This document shows, piece by piece, positions 1 to 14,900 of a stretch of 64,000 nucleotides of DNA. The DNA is from Struthidea cinerea (lineage: Eukaryota > Chordata > Aves > Passeriformes > Corcoracidae). Location: the NCBI GenBank assembly GCA_013397865.1, contig VZTI01005023.1, positions 346,967 to 410,966 on the forward strand, in the 5' to 3' direction. Within the stretch, counting starts at the first letter, position 1. Every line of letters begins with the position of its first letter. The notes under the pieces were generated by a model that saw only the letters and a list, made by a program, of their open reading frames with translations, searched no databases and was not told the DNA's origin. A program made the position numbers and the translations under genes.

Positions 1-75
1 GAGCGGGCACGGCCTCACCCGGCAGTGAGGGGCGGAGTGGGCACGGCCCGAGCGGGCACGGCCTCACCCGGCAAC
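1..75. repeat. GC-rich repeat at window edge, about 49-bp period
   Basis: A 24-bp segment at 1-24 recurs exactly at 50-73, and a related partial copy (GTGGGCACGGCCC) lies between them at 37-49. This suggests a tandem array of about 49-bp period that continues left of the window. The base composition changes abruptly to AT-rich at about 75. By synteny the next gene to the left should be the C9orf40 orthologue on the minus strand, so this could be the edge of its CpG-rich promoter, but nothing here proves it. Confidence 0.55.
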
Positions 76-2799
76 AAAGGATAGAGCCAAACACTCGAGG
101 CATTAAGCCATACAGGAAGGTTTAATATCCAAAAAATCCAGTCCATTACACACTGAGAACTGCGGGAAGCACACACACAGACGTGAAACTTCCCATTCTT
201 ACCATCTTTGCAACCAATTTTAAAATATAACACATTAAAATACAGGACGTTTTACATTTATCAAACTCCGTAAAAAGAAGTTTTACACTGAAGATTATGC
301 AGCATTTTATTTTACACCTGTTACCATGTATAGTTTAATAGTGACCTGAAAGAAAGTCTCAGCTGACAAACACCTTGAGCATTTCCCCCTGCATATAAAA
401 CTAAATAAAACAATGATCAAATTCTATAATACACAATTCTCCCTGTGCATTACAGTACAAGTGGCGAATTCTAAGAACCCATGAACAGGACTGCAGGTAA
501 AACACTACTAACAGCTCGTTCACAAGATTATTTTGCTTCCCACTCTTAGTGACTGTTGCAATTTAGAAGCAGAATGCTCTGGAAAAAACCCAGCATTTTC
601 TAGATCAGAAATAAATGCACATCACTGTATTATACCGTATGTAAAAACATCTTCAAAGAACAAACAAAAATGGCACCTGCAAAAACATGGAGTGGCAAGG
701 AAAAAACCACCAGAACACAGGATATTGACACTCAACCATAAATAAAGAGTTCCATTGCTTATTTTTGAAAAACAGAACACTACATTTCAAGTTATAAACT
801 GTGTAAGGGGCAGCAATTGGGTAATATTACAGATAGATACACTCACTACTCGGCATCGACTTAACTGACATTCACCTAACCTCTGTCTTATTTCAAGAAG
901 GTTGAAAATCAAGTAAATTACTAATCGTATTCTATCTAAGGGAAGAAAAGCAGACTGAAAGCAAAGAATCATAAATTCCCTCCAAAAATAAAGTAAATGG
1001 TACAATACGGAAAGTAAAGCATGTGGCTTTTTACTTCTACCACGCAAGGATTTTTACTTTTAATTCATTTGTTGAATAGCAGTTTTTAATTGTTAATCAC
1101 ATCTCCCTCAAAACAGGGTAGAACTCTGATAGTTCATGCACTTATTTAGAAATAAGAGAGTTCAAAGAAGAATAGTTTAAGCCAAGGTATACTTAAAAAA
1201 CTTCTGTAGACGAGAAGCCTCTGTTCTCAATCAGGATTCTAAGCAGAAAGGAGCACAACACTGAAACATATGCACAGGCATGTGCTCTCTTACGCAGCGT
1301 TGAAAATATTTTAAAAAAAGGTTTTTTCCCTCCTTGCAGATTTTCAGTTTAGGAATAAAGGCACAAATTTCTGGCCTTGACTGGAAAAATCCAAAAGCCA
1401 GTAACAGATCTATTAAAGAAATGTGATTAGGAGACCACCATGAAAGACGGAACAAAAAATAATCAGAAACAAACAAGCTATTGACCAGTGTCCTTATAGC
1501 CAAACATGAAAAAAAAAATTCAGCCCTCATCATAATGGTTTTATATTTTAAACATATTTTTGAAAATGCATCAAAATGGCACTTAAGGTAATCAATACAT
1601 TATGAAAACAAAATGCCTAACAAGACACCTCCTCTCAGACTAGTGACTGTTAATTAAGGTTTTTCTCAGGTACGTAACTCCGAAGTGACATGAGATTCAG
1701 CCTCTTGTATAGTATCATGACTTGTAGATTAAATATTCACCTAAGCCACATCTGTTAGGGAAAAAAACTAATTAGTAGGAGAAACCAAGAAGTCACAAGG
1801 GTAAAGTATCTGAAGTTACAAGGAAATTGTCTACCATTTGGCCTGCATATCCGGGCTCAAGTGGAGGGGATTAGGTTATAGCACATACTTACTTACATGT
1901 AACTTGACTGCTCCGACAGGTATTTTTATGCTGTACTACCTACACATGATATGGATAACTCAGCTATGTTCACCAACTTTAAGACTTCTGGCTTAAGCAG
2001 TAAGAAGAAGATGACTCAAAATCAGTGTATTTCAAGAAGGCAAAGCATCTAACACATTTCAGTTCCAACACTAAGATCAATCAAGACAGGTGTTTTCCTG
2101 AACTGAGGTTAACATACTGCTTTCTCTGTGACATTCTGCTTTTCCTTCATTTCTGCTTTCACATAGTATTTCAAATTGCCTATAGGTTATGTTTTTTAAT
2201 TAAACTTTTAACAGTGGTACAGTCAAAGATTAGAATTTGTATAATAACCTATTCCACTTCAGTTCCACAAAAAATGCTCCTACAGTTCTGAGGGCTATTT
2301 TATCGGTCAAGAATAATTTTACCACTTCCCAACCATTTCAGACTTCATAACTTAAGTATACATTTACAAGTACTTCTCTAAAAGTGACACAGCTAGTACA
2401 GTAAGCACCTCCATGCATTCTTAATATCAGAAAGTAGGAAAAAAAAAGCACTATAAATCTATGAAAAATGAGGCAGCATTAGCGGAGAATTAGCCTAGTT
2501 ATGGCAAACATTAAAATTTGCTCTCAAGAAAACACTTTTGCTTTTACATTTAATTCATTCCAAAGCACAAAGACAGTGCATGTGAACATTTCATCTCTCA
2601 CAAGTATATTATGAATATGCATGGCATAGTATATGTCTGAATAGCAATAGAGATATTAAGAAAATAGACACTATCTATATCCTCTTAGGAACAAGAAGGC
2701 ACCACTGATTTGAGGTTGTGTCCATACATCACCAGATCATTTTATTCTCATTTCTAGCTTTCAAGCCAACATTATTTTCTCATTAACCTATTCAGACCA
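76..2799 (-). other. CARNMT1: probable CARNMT1 3' UTR / downstream region
   Basis: This AT-rich stretch directly follows the CARNMT1 stop codon on the minus strand and contains no reading frame I recognise. Minus-strand AATAAA hexamers occur at 306-311 and near 2740, and an ATTAAA at 121-126. The distal ones would give a 3' UTR of about 2.5-2.7 kb. Which site is used cannot be told from sequence. The small reading frames here have no recognisable features. Confidence 0.4.
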
Positions 2800-2904
2800 C
2801 TACTGTTCTGGTTTTCTCACCACAAACAACACACATTCGTAGTAGTATTTCATCATGGAGAGTTCATTCACAGTGTAAGTTGACAGTACAGATTCTTTCT
2901 CCAC
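2800..2904 (-). CDS. CARNMT1: CARNMT1 terminal coding exon 8
   Basis: 105 nt including the stop TAG at 2802-2800. It encodes [20 protein letters not shown] followed by [14 protein letters not shown], the conserved C-terminus whose tyrosines and final strand complete the active site. Acceptor TTTTCAG. Confidence 0.95.
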   Translation of the reverse strand: MEKESVLSTYTVNELSMMKYYYECVLFVVRKPEQ

Positions 2905-5900
2905 CTGAAAAGAAAGCAGCAGTTTTCAAGACAGCTTCTCTACAGGAACTACACAAGAAAATGCTACACAGTTACTAAATTATGAGGCCCATCTATACAC
3001 ATCTTAAAAAGTTAGAAAAGCAGATTAATTTTTAAGATACATAATACCCCTGGTAGTTATTAATATCTGCCATTATATTGAATGATCAAAGCAGTTTCTG
3101 TGATTCATAACAATACTGCTTATTGCAAACTGCAGCACCTTCTTACCTCTACATGGAATCCATATTGCAGGATAACATTTTTTATATCCTCATAGCTTAA
3201 TTCTATGGAAAGCTCATTTCCCAAGTTTTCAAAATGGTAAAGGAGAGGACCTAGAATACAAAGACAACAGAAATGGCTATCAGAAAGACAAAATATATCT
3301 TAAAAATCAAAAGCACATACTGATAGTGCAATGAACACTTATATCCAGATTCACATATTCATAAATATGAAAGGTTCCCTGCCCAGGGCAGAAGGGTTGG
3401 AACTAGACCATCTTTAAGATGCCTTCCAAGCCAAACCATTCTATGATTCTATAAATACTGACAAAAGAACGTATTTCTGTTACTTGAATATGATTTTTAT
3501 AATGAATTTCAGAATCAATGTGAAAGGAAAACTGATTACTTTAGCTCTTATTCAACAATTTTTAACATTTTCCTACCAGATTTTGTTTTCTGTATCTCAA
3601 AATTTCTTCAGTCCAGCATCACTGCTGTCTCTATAGCTCAGAATACAAAAGTCTGCTCAGGAGCCCTGCTAGCACTCTGACTGGCTAGGACTGAGAGAGT
3701 AACCGACTGACCAGTGACTGACCGGTTTTTACTATTCAAAATGTTTAATGCCTGTGTCTTGTCTAACACTCCTTCACCATGGAAGATTCCAATCAAATCT
3801 CATTCCCAAAACTTCCGCTTTGAAGCAGAGCACCAATTAGACATTGGGGGGGGGGGAAGCAAGGATGTATTTACAAGTTTATTTTCTTAGACAAATAGCA
3901 AAAAACCAACACAGAACACTACGTCTGTCAAAAGACAGATGTTTGATGTCTGAATGCAAAAACTGCCACTGGCAAAATTTACTTGCCTATTTAAAAATCA
4001 CATGGTATTGACTTGATTGTAATTAGCAGACATCTGAACATATTTTGAACGCTTCTGAGATAACTTCCAAGCCCTCTATTTTTCTAGCTGTACAGTTTTC
4101 TGCACAGACACAATTACTCACACACACTTTTCAGGTGTACTATCAAAATTAAGTCAGAAAGAGCAGTTGGTCATACTTGCCTACATTTATCCATATTCCT
4201 CCAGGCTTTAGTATTTTCCATATAGTATCAATATAATCAATAACATTATGTGCTGTATCTATGAAAAAGCAAGTTGCGACACAGTCCCATGTATCTGCAT
4301 AAAAAGAGTAAAGTATACAGAGATTAGTTTCAATGCTTTTAACCCTGTAAAAGTTCATCATTTAACCCTGGTATTTCCTGACACCCTCAGCATGACCTTC
4401 AACTAACGACAGCTGAAGGCTTCTAATTTTGTTTGCAAGTAAATAAAGTATTTTAGTTTATATTAAAAACTGTTAACTTTGGGTTCGTTTGACCTGTATT
4501 TATGTGTGTATATATACACATACACACTCTAAAATATTACTTATTACATATCTACTTAATAAAACTGTTCATACATTATATAAGATTATAAAAATTATAT
4601 ACTGTAAAATGTAAATGTTGTAACACATTTTACATAAATGAAGGCTCAAGTGCACTATTACTCACCTGTCCTATGAATTTCATTATGACAACTGTTAAAA
4701 ATACAACTGCAAAAATCCCCAGTGATTTTAGGCCTCCCTAGATAGTATCTAGAACAATGTAAGTCTGTATCCTAAAGTGTACTTTCACAAGTCACTCAGC
4801 TTTAAAACATTTTACTCAGTATTTGAATATCTGCCCAGCTGGTTTTTTACTAGTTAATTCAACAAGCAGGAACTTTCAAAGTCTACCTTTTAAAGCAAGA
4901 GTCTCCCTGTTTTTCTCTAAACAGGTATTCCTGAAATAGCAGAAGTTTTTAAGTTCTGTAAATAAAAAAATCAGAAGTCTTGATTTATGCCAGTCTTGGA
5001 TGTTTTTAATGTTAAAGATAGAATCTTCAGAAAATTAAGCAGCTGTAGGGAAGGCTCCTGCAAGATTTGTTAGACAAAGAGGTGTCCACATTCTCTATAA
5101 CTAGGAAGAAAAGCTAATTTGGAGTAAGAAATTGATCTGCAGTTTATTGTACAGCTGGAGAAACATTCTGAGTAAGAAAATCTTGCTACAGTTAGTTCTT
5201 TATACTTAATACTTGTAGATACCCTTCCATTCTCTTTATAATCTGTCCCAAATACTCTGAAAGTATGTAAAGTTACATGGATATCTTAGAAGTTTGCATT
5301 TACTCACTGCACTCAGAATAAATTTCCTGAAAATCCCCTGCTGTCATAGAAAAGTTTGAACCAGAAGGAAGACTGTGAGGATCAACATCCGGGAAATAAA
5401 TTGGTCGTATCTGATCAGCAGATCTTCTGTTATTGCTAAATTGATGAATCCAGGGATAAAGCTTACATGAGTTAATTTCAGAGCATCTGCAAAATATGAA
5501 AATCACCAAAATTTTTTTCAACTAATTGCTTATCTGTAATCTAGAAATGTAAGACTCAAAGTTCTTGTAACACCTCCACATTTGCTAGAAGACTTAATCT
5601 AGTTCACCACACTTCAGACCACCCATCATAATGAACCAATCAAAAAACTAATTCTAATCTGACACAAAATCATTACCACAAAACAACTGCCTTTTTTAGT
5701 TCTAGAATTTTCTTTTACGAGCTCTTAGAATTTTCTCCAACTTATTTCTCTGCTGAGAAGAAAATACATGTTTATTTTGTAAGATTAATGAAATTTATGA
5801 TTTACTATATGCAATAAAGCTAAGATTTTCTGGATCATCTCCCTTCCTAGTCAATTAAAAAAAAAGGAAAAAACTAGTAACATAAGTTCCACGATTTTTT

Positions 5901-8900
5901 TTTTAACCGTTTGTTCTTTCTAAACTTTTCTGAACCATAATCATAGGAAGTTTTGAAGCACAGCAAAACAAAAGCATTTTTCAGATGCTAACTGAAAAGA
6001 TGCTTTAAAAATTCAAAAAATAAATAAGCACTGTTTTGCAAAGCACAGTCATTTCCATGTTGCAAAGCACAGTAATAGTCATTGTAAGTTTGTAACATCT
6101 GAATCTTTGCAATCATGCTAAGTAAAGATGTCTTTGTAAAACAGAATTTCTCGTTGACATGACTAACTAAATCAACTCTTATTTTAAAAAGTGATAAACA
6201 CAGCATTTAATAGGAAGCTTTTCCCACCATCCTGTAAAATTAGTTTGGAACTAAAAAATGAAAAAACACTTTCTTCCAAAGACAACAGAGGACATATCAG
6301 CCCCACAAAATACATATCATCAAGGATTTCAAGCAATCTATTGGGTTATAGAAAGTGCACTGTTGGCTGGTAGTTAGAATATATTTGTGATAAAGTCTTC
6401 GAAATAGTATTTTTTACCTTCTCCATGTCATATCTCTATTTCATTTTATCAGTTAAAAACTAAACCTTGTACTTGAGCAGCACTATACAGCATTCAACAA
6501 CTTTCTTCATATATATAAGTAAATACCTATCAGACATATGCAAATAGTTAAAAAAAAGTAAACCCAAAACCAAACAACAAAAAAGCCCCCTAACCACTGC
6601 AATAGCAATAAAAGAAAAAGATTAGAAAGGAGTTCATGTTCACACAGACTTTGAAACAGTTCCAATTTAATAGAAAACTGCAATCCCTTTTCATATACAA
6701 GCTTGAAAGCCTCCATTTCCAGTTTCAACAATTTTTACTTCAAAACCAAGTACTCCAGTCCTTGGCAATTCCACTCTTAGAACAAGAGATGTGTAATATA
6801 CGTTCCCTTATAAAAATCTAACATATTTAAGTGTGACACGTTTAATTGTTTTCCATAGGGGCAGGATATTCACTGTTTAACATTCAGATGAAAAGACAGT
6901 TTTGGAAAAAATGGGTAGGTCAAATCTCACTTCTGACCACTGGTTTACAGATAAAAATATACCTTAACTGTTTTCACCCTAAGGTATTCATGGGCATGCA
7001 AAAAAACACAACTAGTAGTCTTCGCCAATTGTCAAGATTTATCTAAAATTATATGCTTTCCAGAAAGTAAGAAAGAAAAATACACCATGTAAGAACCTTA
7101 TGTACACAAGGGAAAGCAGAATTTCCCATACTAGGACTGAAGCAGCCTTGGAGCCACTGAAGTTTAACTAGTCCAGGGTCACTTCATTCTCAAATTAAGA
7201 GTTTCTTCAACAGAATAACAAACTCTAAATAATTTCAGATATTTACAGTGACCACAGTTACACCATGACATACACTCTACATACCATATCATGCAACTTT
7301 ATCCACTGTAACAAAAGTTCACAATTTCAGAGATATGAAAGGTTTTTTAAAAATGTGTGAAAATCAGCAAATACCACTTTGCACACAGAAGTATTAAGCC
7401 AGCGTACCACATTTAGGAGCCTACTGCAGCAATACTTGACATTCCAAACAGTACCTTGTCTTCCTAAATATAAACCACCATCAGAGAAAGAAGGTAAAGC
7501 TGTAAGCTGTAAAACTGTAAGCACATGTGAGCAAAATGCTTTTATCAACTGAAAACAAGTATAAATTAAATTGAGACTACAGTTAAAAACTAATTTGCTA
7601 AATTCCTTTTTCTGACCACTCTTCTTCAGGTATTATCTTCAGCTTATATTGGTCATTGCTGCTTCTTCCAGTTTCAGAAAAGCAAATGTGTATTTCAGAA
7701 GGCTAACAGTGAACAGCCACTTAAGACTAAACTGAAAGAATCTTCAAGTCCCTAAAACCCTCACAACAGACACATCCAGCCCACAATTACATCTGGCAGA
7801 AAGGAATGCTTGGACTTCAACTAAATTGACTGCTGCTCAGTCATGCTACCAGTATTCTCCTCCATGCTAACAAGTGAATACAACTGGTAACTTGTCCAGC
7901 AAAGATGAGGATTTACAGCAGCTGCGCAATACTCAGAATCTCATACTGTTAGCAAGTTAAACGCATGCACACCTCTTTGCTAAATATCCTACATAAACAG
8001 GAAACACTACATGAGAATTAGATGCTAAAATTACTACAGTCAGCAAGGCATGAATCTTTAGGATAATTTCACATATAGGCCAAAGACTCTTTATTCAAGG
8101 AAGCATGTCATCAGAGGATAGGGGTGAAGTTAACCAACCTCTGTGACAACTGACCAGTGCTCCCAAAGATGGGAAATGAATGCTTTAAGACTGCTTTGAA
8201 GTTCCAAAGCATGGGAGGAATGTGGCTTCCTTTGAGTAGCTGCAAGGCATCAGTCAGATCAATTGTAATAGGCAATTTCACCAACACGAGTCACTTAAGA
8301 ATAACGCAGGAAAAAAAGAACAAATGAACCTCCAGTAAACATCTATTATCGTCACACTGGCCACTACTGCTACACGCAGATATGCAGCAGGCATCATTCA
8401 GTGTTTCCCCTTTTTTGTTCTTGAACAGTGAGCTGTAAGAGATGTGAGATCATCACAGTGTGCTGTGGACAATCAGTCTATAAACAGGTGTCCAAAACTT
8501 TATGGTAATACAGAAAAAAAGCCAATAGTTTAGATATTTTCAGCAAAGGTGTATCATTTCAGACTGATGAATGAACTGTCAAAGTCTGCCTCTGTGAACT
8601 TGGCACTAACTCCCCGCAAAGAAAAACCACCCCCCAGACCTCTTTCAATACTTGCCCGCCCGTATTCCTTCCCACTCCCTTTCTTAAAAGAACAGTTGCA
8701 TGTGCTGCCTTTTTTCCTCTCTAGCAACGTCATTTTGAAACCTGTAGTTTCCAATGCAAGTGGCAGAATACCAAATACAGAAATGTCATGTTAAGTAAAA
8801 CCTGTAACATGAAATTTACTACATTTAAACTTATTATCTGAGCATAATTGTGGAACTATTAGCTCTTATTTTAGCCACTTGCTCAGCACACTTCAATGAT

Positions 8901-11900
8901 TATTTTTCTTGTTAAAACAGTGCCTACAATTTTACTGTTGAATGTAATACTTTTTTTTAACAGCTATCCCCTGTTAATAATCACCACCACTAAATGCCAT
9001 GGACATATTTACTAGCCCATATTCAGTAACAGTAAGATAAGTGTCCATTTTACAGAAACAGATGTGAAATAAATCATAAATCCTAATTTAATCATAAATC
9101 CTAATGCAGAAAATCTGTTACAATTTAGAGATTTTAAATCTCACAACTTGAAAGCCATGCTTCTGTAGTTTTAATGACTCAGATACAGTACCTCCTTCCC
9201 CCTTTATCTCTTAAGACTTTTTTCCTTAAAGCATTCTAAAAAGTGAGCATGTGTCTCTCGTATTATGACTTATAAATCTATTCTTGTAAGATCTACATAT
9301 TCAGACTTCTCTCGTTTATCATTTTGCCTCTCTAGGTTTTATTCAGCAAGTAAAACATAAGCTATATACCTGTTGAGTACAAAGTTAGAAGAAAAGAGCA
9401 TAAAGAGGCTCCATTCATTTCCTTGGCAAGCATAACCGAGCATAGCTATTTCCCACGCCAATCTACCTAGCCCAGCACCAGGTACCAGGATATTAACTTT
9501 GGAGAAATCCCTGCAACAGAACAAAAATAATAGTTAAGTCTTTATCTGATACCCCTTAACACAACTTAGAGGTCCAGCCAAACATTTTTCCCATCATATA
9601 CTTAGATATCGTATTATGCTTCCTGTATGACTTCACTTTTAAATGGCAACTGAGCCTGTTTGATCAGATTGGTTAATTGTACATTTAAAATAATTCACAG
9701 AAATTACTCAAAAGAACATATACAACCCTCATTCAGAATACAGAGCATAATTACTATACACAGTCTGTTTTCCTTAAAACTTCTACAGTTATCAAGCCAA
9801 AAATTTCTCAAGTGAATTGAAGAATATTGTCATATAGCATGTACTTTTCTTTGAGGCCCACTGATAATCAGAAAGCATTCTAGACATATTTTTTGTTATC
9901 TTGCAAGAAAAAAAAACTAAACAAGTATTTTGACATAAGAAACAAAACCATAAAATCTCCATAATCTGATGAATAATTCAGAATGTAAAAACCTTAAAGT
10001 AGTGAATGTTTCAGCAATGGTGGGTTCTTCATATGCTGCTCACTGGTTTCACTGAAGTACTCTAAGTGACGCATTTCCTAAATCAAAGTACATTGCAGCC
10101 CTCTAACCCTTTACCCATACCTAGCCATCAAGCTGAAGACAATCAGAAAACATCCAGCAGTGTATTTATTGAAATACTTAGAAAAATCTCTCCCAAGTGC
10201 AGCAGCTAACAAATAGAACTAAGAATCTCAAAATTCACTCCTCTTTGAAGTAGAAAATGCAATATAGACATATTCTAATCATCAGACTTCCACCAGAACG
10301 CAATCAAACCTTCACACATAAAACTGAAACCACTCCCATGCCAAACTGAAAAGATACTTAATCTAAAAAGAAGTAATTTTTCAGTTTCCAGTCATAAACA
10401 AGACTCCAAGAGTTCACAATTTCATACACCCAAAAAAAAGCATAAACATTCATACACCTACCCACATTGTTTTGCATAGCACCTTCAGAGACAAAACATA
10501 CATCTACCAATTTATATGCAACTACATGAAGGAGGCCACAATCAGATAAAAGACACCAAAACACAAAGCCTTTGACTACGTAAAAATTTAGTAGTCAAAT
10601 GGTTCAAAAGAGTTAGGATACTGCACAAGCATGAAGAAGATTAAATCCTAAAAGCTGTACTTTTCTGAACGCTATTACCCAAATCCAAAAGAAAGTATTA
10701 TTCTTTTCTAAAGGCCACACAATCTAACAAAGCAATTTTAACAGTGCCTTTTGAATTATGATTTGATCACCTAGTTAGCGAAGTCTCCAAAATGGAAAAT
10801 CATTCAATTCATTTCCATTCCATTACACATCCAAGCTCTTCTCCTGATTCAACAAAAAGTTGGAAATCAAGACTTTGTTATTACTTAAGAGCACTCCTTT
10901 GAAGCAATGGTTCTCATTACCTTTCTTCTACAGGGGAAACCAGAAGAAAGCTAGCCACAAAGTCCTACTGAAAAAAAAAAAAAAATTCAGGAGAAAACTA
11001 CATGGTCAATATGAAATTTTTGAAAATAGGGAACCAGAAAAAGGAAGACGAAAATTGCTTTCTGGTAGAAGCTAGGAAAGCTTCTATGTTACAGCTTTTC
11101 CTATCCATAATGGTACACCCTTATTCCAAGTATATTTTCTAACCTAATCTATTTCCTTACAATTTCACTTTATTTATGAAATATTTAGACTAGCTCTACA
11201 CAGATTTTAGCACCCCCATGTGGACACTTCTATAATAAATGGGCTGATAAGCCATAAACCACTTCCAAGATTACAATACATTGATTAGAAGAAAAGTCTT
11301 TTCTTAAAGCAACCTGATAACTAATAGATATGCAGGTAGTTACATTTTGAAATCTGCACCTTTATGCACCCTGAAACAAGATAAAACCTCTAACAGTCTT
11401 GTGAGTTGATTTTAAATCGCCTGTAGTCGTCTTGTATCTTTTCATTCACAATATGAAGTTTCTGTATTTCTAAACTAGTTTACCCAATTCTCTTTTAGAA
11501 AATAGTTTTCTGTTCTCTTTTCCTAGTACAGACTTAACTACACTTTCATTTGCACCTTTATTAAGGGATTAAAGCCTGGAAATTTGTTAGCAACTTAATT
11601 TCTATCTATACTCTTCATACCAGTTGCTGGAGAATGCTCCTGGCCACCAACTTCATCTCAGCAACAGAGCACAGCTAATACAGCACAATATAATCAAATC
11701 ACAGTCCACTGACACTAACCTTCCAAAATGGCCCAAGAGCCTCTTTTTGAATTTACAGAAACTAGGTGTGTGCCAAACTTACTGCGTAACAAGTAATGAC
11801 TGCTGACAGCATCCCATTATTAGAAAAAAAAAGGTCAATCACATTTTTTAAGACTTAAAAAAATAGTTTGTGGCAAACTGTTAATGAATTACATTGAATT

Positions 11901-14900
11901 TTGAGTAATTTTAATAGCTAAAAAACTTTAATTGCACATAAGCTGGTTTCTTAAGGGCTATAGTCCTTTAAGAGGACAGAAAAACATGCTTTTCTCTGGT
12001 GGATATGTGATTGCAGCAGTCAGAAAGTCAACTAAAAAAAAAATTCAAAACTGTGGTAACATAATAACCCAAAGTTATCCACAACAGAAAACCAGTCTTG
12101 CACCAGCCAGCAGCAGGAGGATTTCTATGGTACACATCCAGCAGTGGTTAGGAACATAAGAGGGCACCCAACAAGTACCCACTAAATACTTGTGGGCCAA
12201 GAGGGAAGTAACACCTGCCTATTAACCTGACAGGTGTGGGGAAAGGTGCTGGCCAAGGAGCAGAGAAGAGGCCTGCCCGGTACTATTCAGCTCAAATACT
12301 GGAACTGCACAAGTCTGTTAAAAATGACAGTGGAGAAATGTCAGGAACAATTAAAATCTGTCATGCCCTTTCCACACTGCATTTTTCAGTGTGATAGATT
12401 TTCAGCTTTTAGAAGTGTCTTAGGGTGACACTCAGGCTAAGTAAATAATGGATTTTTAACTAAACCACTACAAGAAGACTATTAATATTAATTAAGATTT
12501 TAAGTTTTTAAAGGTGCCCTTTTTAAAACCAGAAAATTAAACATGATAAAAATGGAGGCTTATTTCATGTCTATTGTATTGTAATAAAAAGCAATGGTGC
12601 TGAAGGGGTAAACATGCTCAGCGAAAGAAAAATGAGTGTATCTGATCAAACACAAACCTCATTTTGTGAGCTTATGAGCTAAACCCTGTGAACTGCAGGG
12701 TTTAGCTCATAAGCTAAACCCTGCAGTTTAGTTTATCAAATTAAGTAATAAATACACATCTCACACTGAAATGGCCTTCTGATCAGTGGAAATATCACCA
12801 TAGGAACATGCTGTGGGACTCGTTTCGTAGTGTTTCTAAGGTTTGTAAATTTAGATAGTAAACAGATCCAATTCTTAGTATACTAACTTTTGTTAGTTTA
12901 CTTCAATCATATTGTCAGAGATCTTTTTTTTTAAGACAAATTCTAAACAGCACAATCATTTGAAGTGCAATTCTTCTCCAGACTTGGCAGCTGAGTTTTA
13001 TATTTTTCCATTTAAAGACCTGCAAAGCATGCAGTGATGCAGTAACACTGACAATATATTTGCTCTTAAATCCAATGTTTAAAGGAAAGTTTAGGCAAAG
13101 TACTAAGACCTGCGAGGACAGATTTATTGCATATAAAGTCAAATAAAATTCAAATCAAGCAGAAATTTCAACTCCACTATAACTGTGACCGAGCACACTC
13201 AAGAAGTATAGCCAAGCTTGGGCTCAGGACTAATAAGCTGTTTTTCATACTGAAAGGAAAGTAACCTCTGGTGATTTCTTTTGGCCTGTTCTGTTATCAT
13301 CTTGGAAAATACAATCTGATTGCCAGACAGCATGACACAGATGAATTTTAAGTTACAGTTCATTCCAGAGGCCTAGTTTGTGAGAAAACTGGAAAAAATG
13401 CCTAAGTATACCGGTTTTGGCCACATGGAATGATAATTAACAAAAAAGTTAATTATTTCATAGATTTCTTTTGAACATGAAGCTGATGATGTTTACTTCC
13501 TTTCACCAAAGCAGGAAAAGTACACTAGAAGTGAAAGGAAACCAAGATGACACAAAAAGGGGGAATCTGAAAAAAATTAATGAGTATGCTTGTTTAAATT
13601 TTCAACTTAAGTATCTCCCAATAAGAATGCTTCAATAAAACATTTCATTAAGAAATAAAAATGTATCTATGTTTTACTATTTTCTCCTAAAGCAAGTAGG
13701 TTCATTCTAATCCACGAAATCCAAGATACTTAAATGTTACAGAGCTCCTGCAAGCTGAAACACAAATTCCAACATGAGTAATGAACGAAATCTATCAGTT
13801 CTTCACGAAGACCTGATCTCATGGGATTTACTTAAAACTGCTTTGTTGATCCTGCTAACAGATTCTGTGCTAAGGTGCTAAGCAGAAAGAATAAGAGGCA
13901 GGAACAGCTTTTGCCATTTAATTTATTTTTAGATTATAGCCTTATGAGAAGACTAGACTGAAACACATTGTAACAGTAGCACCTACTAAATAACTATTCT
14001 GATTTACAGCTCCTTTCAACCATTGCTTGTACTTCTTCTACTTCCCAAACAGCAAGCATATACAACACTTCATTACTTTTTCTGTTTACATGCCAACGGA
14101 ACCCATATGCGTCAATCTTGCAAAGTGCAACGCTACAAGGTGTGCATGCATGGAGCGAAACACACCTGGCTAGGTTCAAAAATTTAAACTCCTTTTTCAC
14201 ATGATTCCAATGCATGGAATCAATAACGTTAACAAATTATGTTAACTAGAAACGGAATGTATCATTCCACTGAGTATTACAAATCTGATGAGTACTGCAA
14301 TTTCTTTTACAAAGTGAAAGGTGACTGGCAGTGAGTTTTGAATTTAAAATATTTATCATTTTCAACACAAAATACATTTAGAAAAAGTAATTTTCATCAT
14401 CCAGTGCAGTTTTTCTGTAGCACTTTCCTTTCGTCTTTTCAGGAGACTTTAGGGCTCTGTGCTACAAAAGGAAACTCTAAAGCAATGCAAAGCTGCACTC
14501 TGAAGTTCATCTACAGGCTGTCTTCTTTCACACACTGGAGCCCACGGTCAGTCCTCTCCCACTATGAACGACAGAATAACTCCACTGTGGTCAGTTGAGG
14601 CCCTGCCAATCCCTTCAAACTCGAACAACTGCTCCACTCCAAAATCACTGAGTCATAGAATATGCCAAGCTACAAGAGGCCTATCAGGGTAAGACAGTCC
14701 AACTCCTGGTCCTATGCAGGACACTCCAAGAGTCACACCATGTGCCTAGAAATACTGTCCAAACACTTCCAGAACTCAAGACAGGCTTGGTGCTGTGACC
14801 ACCCCCTGAGGAGTCTGTTCAGTGCTCAATCATGTTCAGGGTGAAGAACCTTTTCCTGATACCCAGCCTAAACTTCCCCATGACTCAGCTTCATGTCATC

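Noticed and set aside
4171..4180. Alternative GT donor (GTATGA) for CARNMT1 exon 6
   Set aside because: It would add five bases, shift the frame and destroy the conserved Gly-Pro-Leu-Leu-Tyr junction; the GC donor fits exactly.
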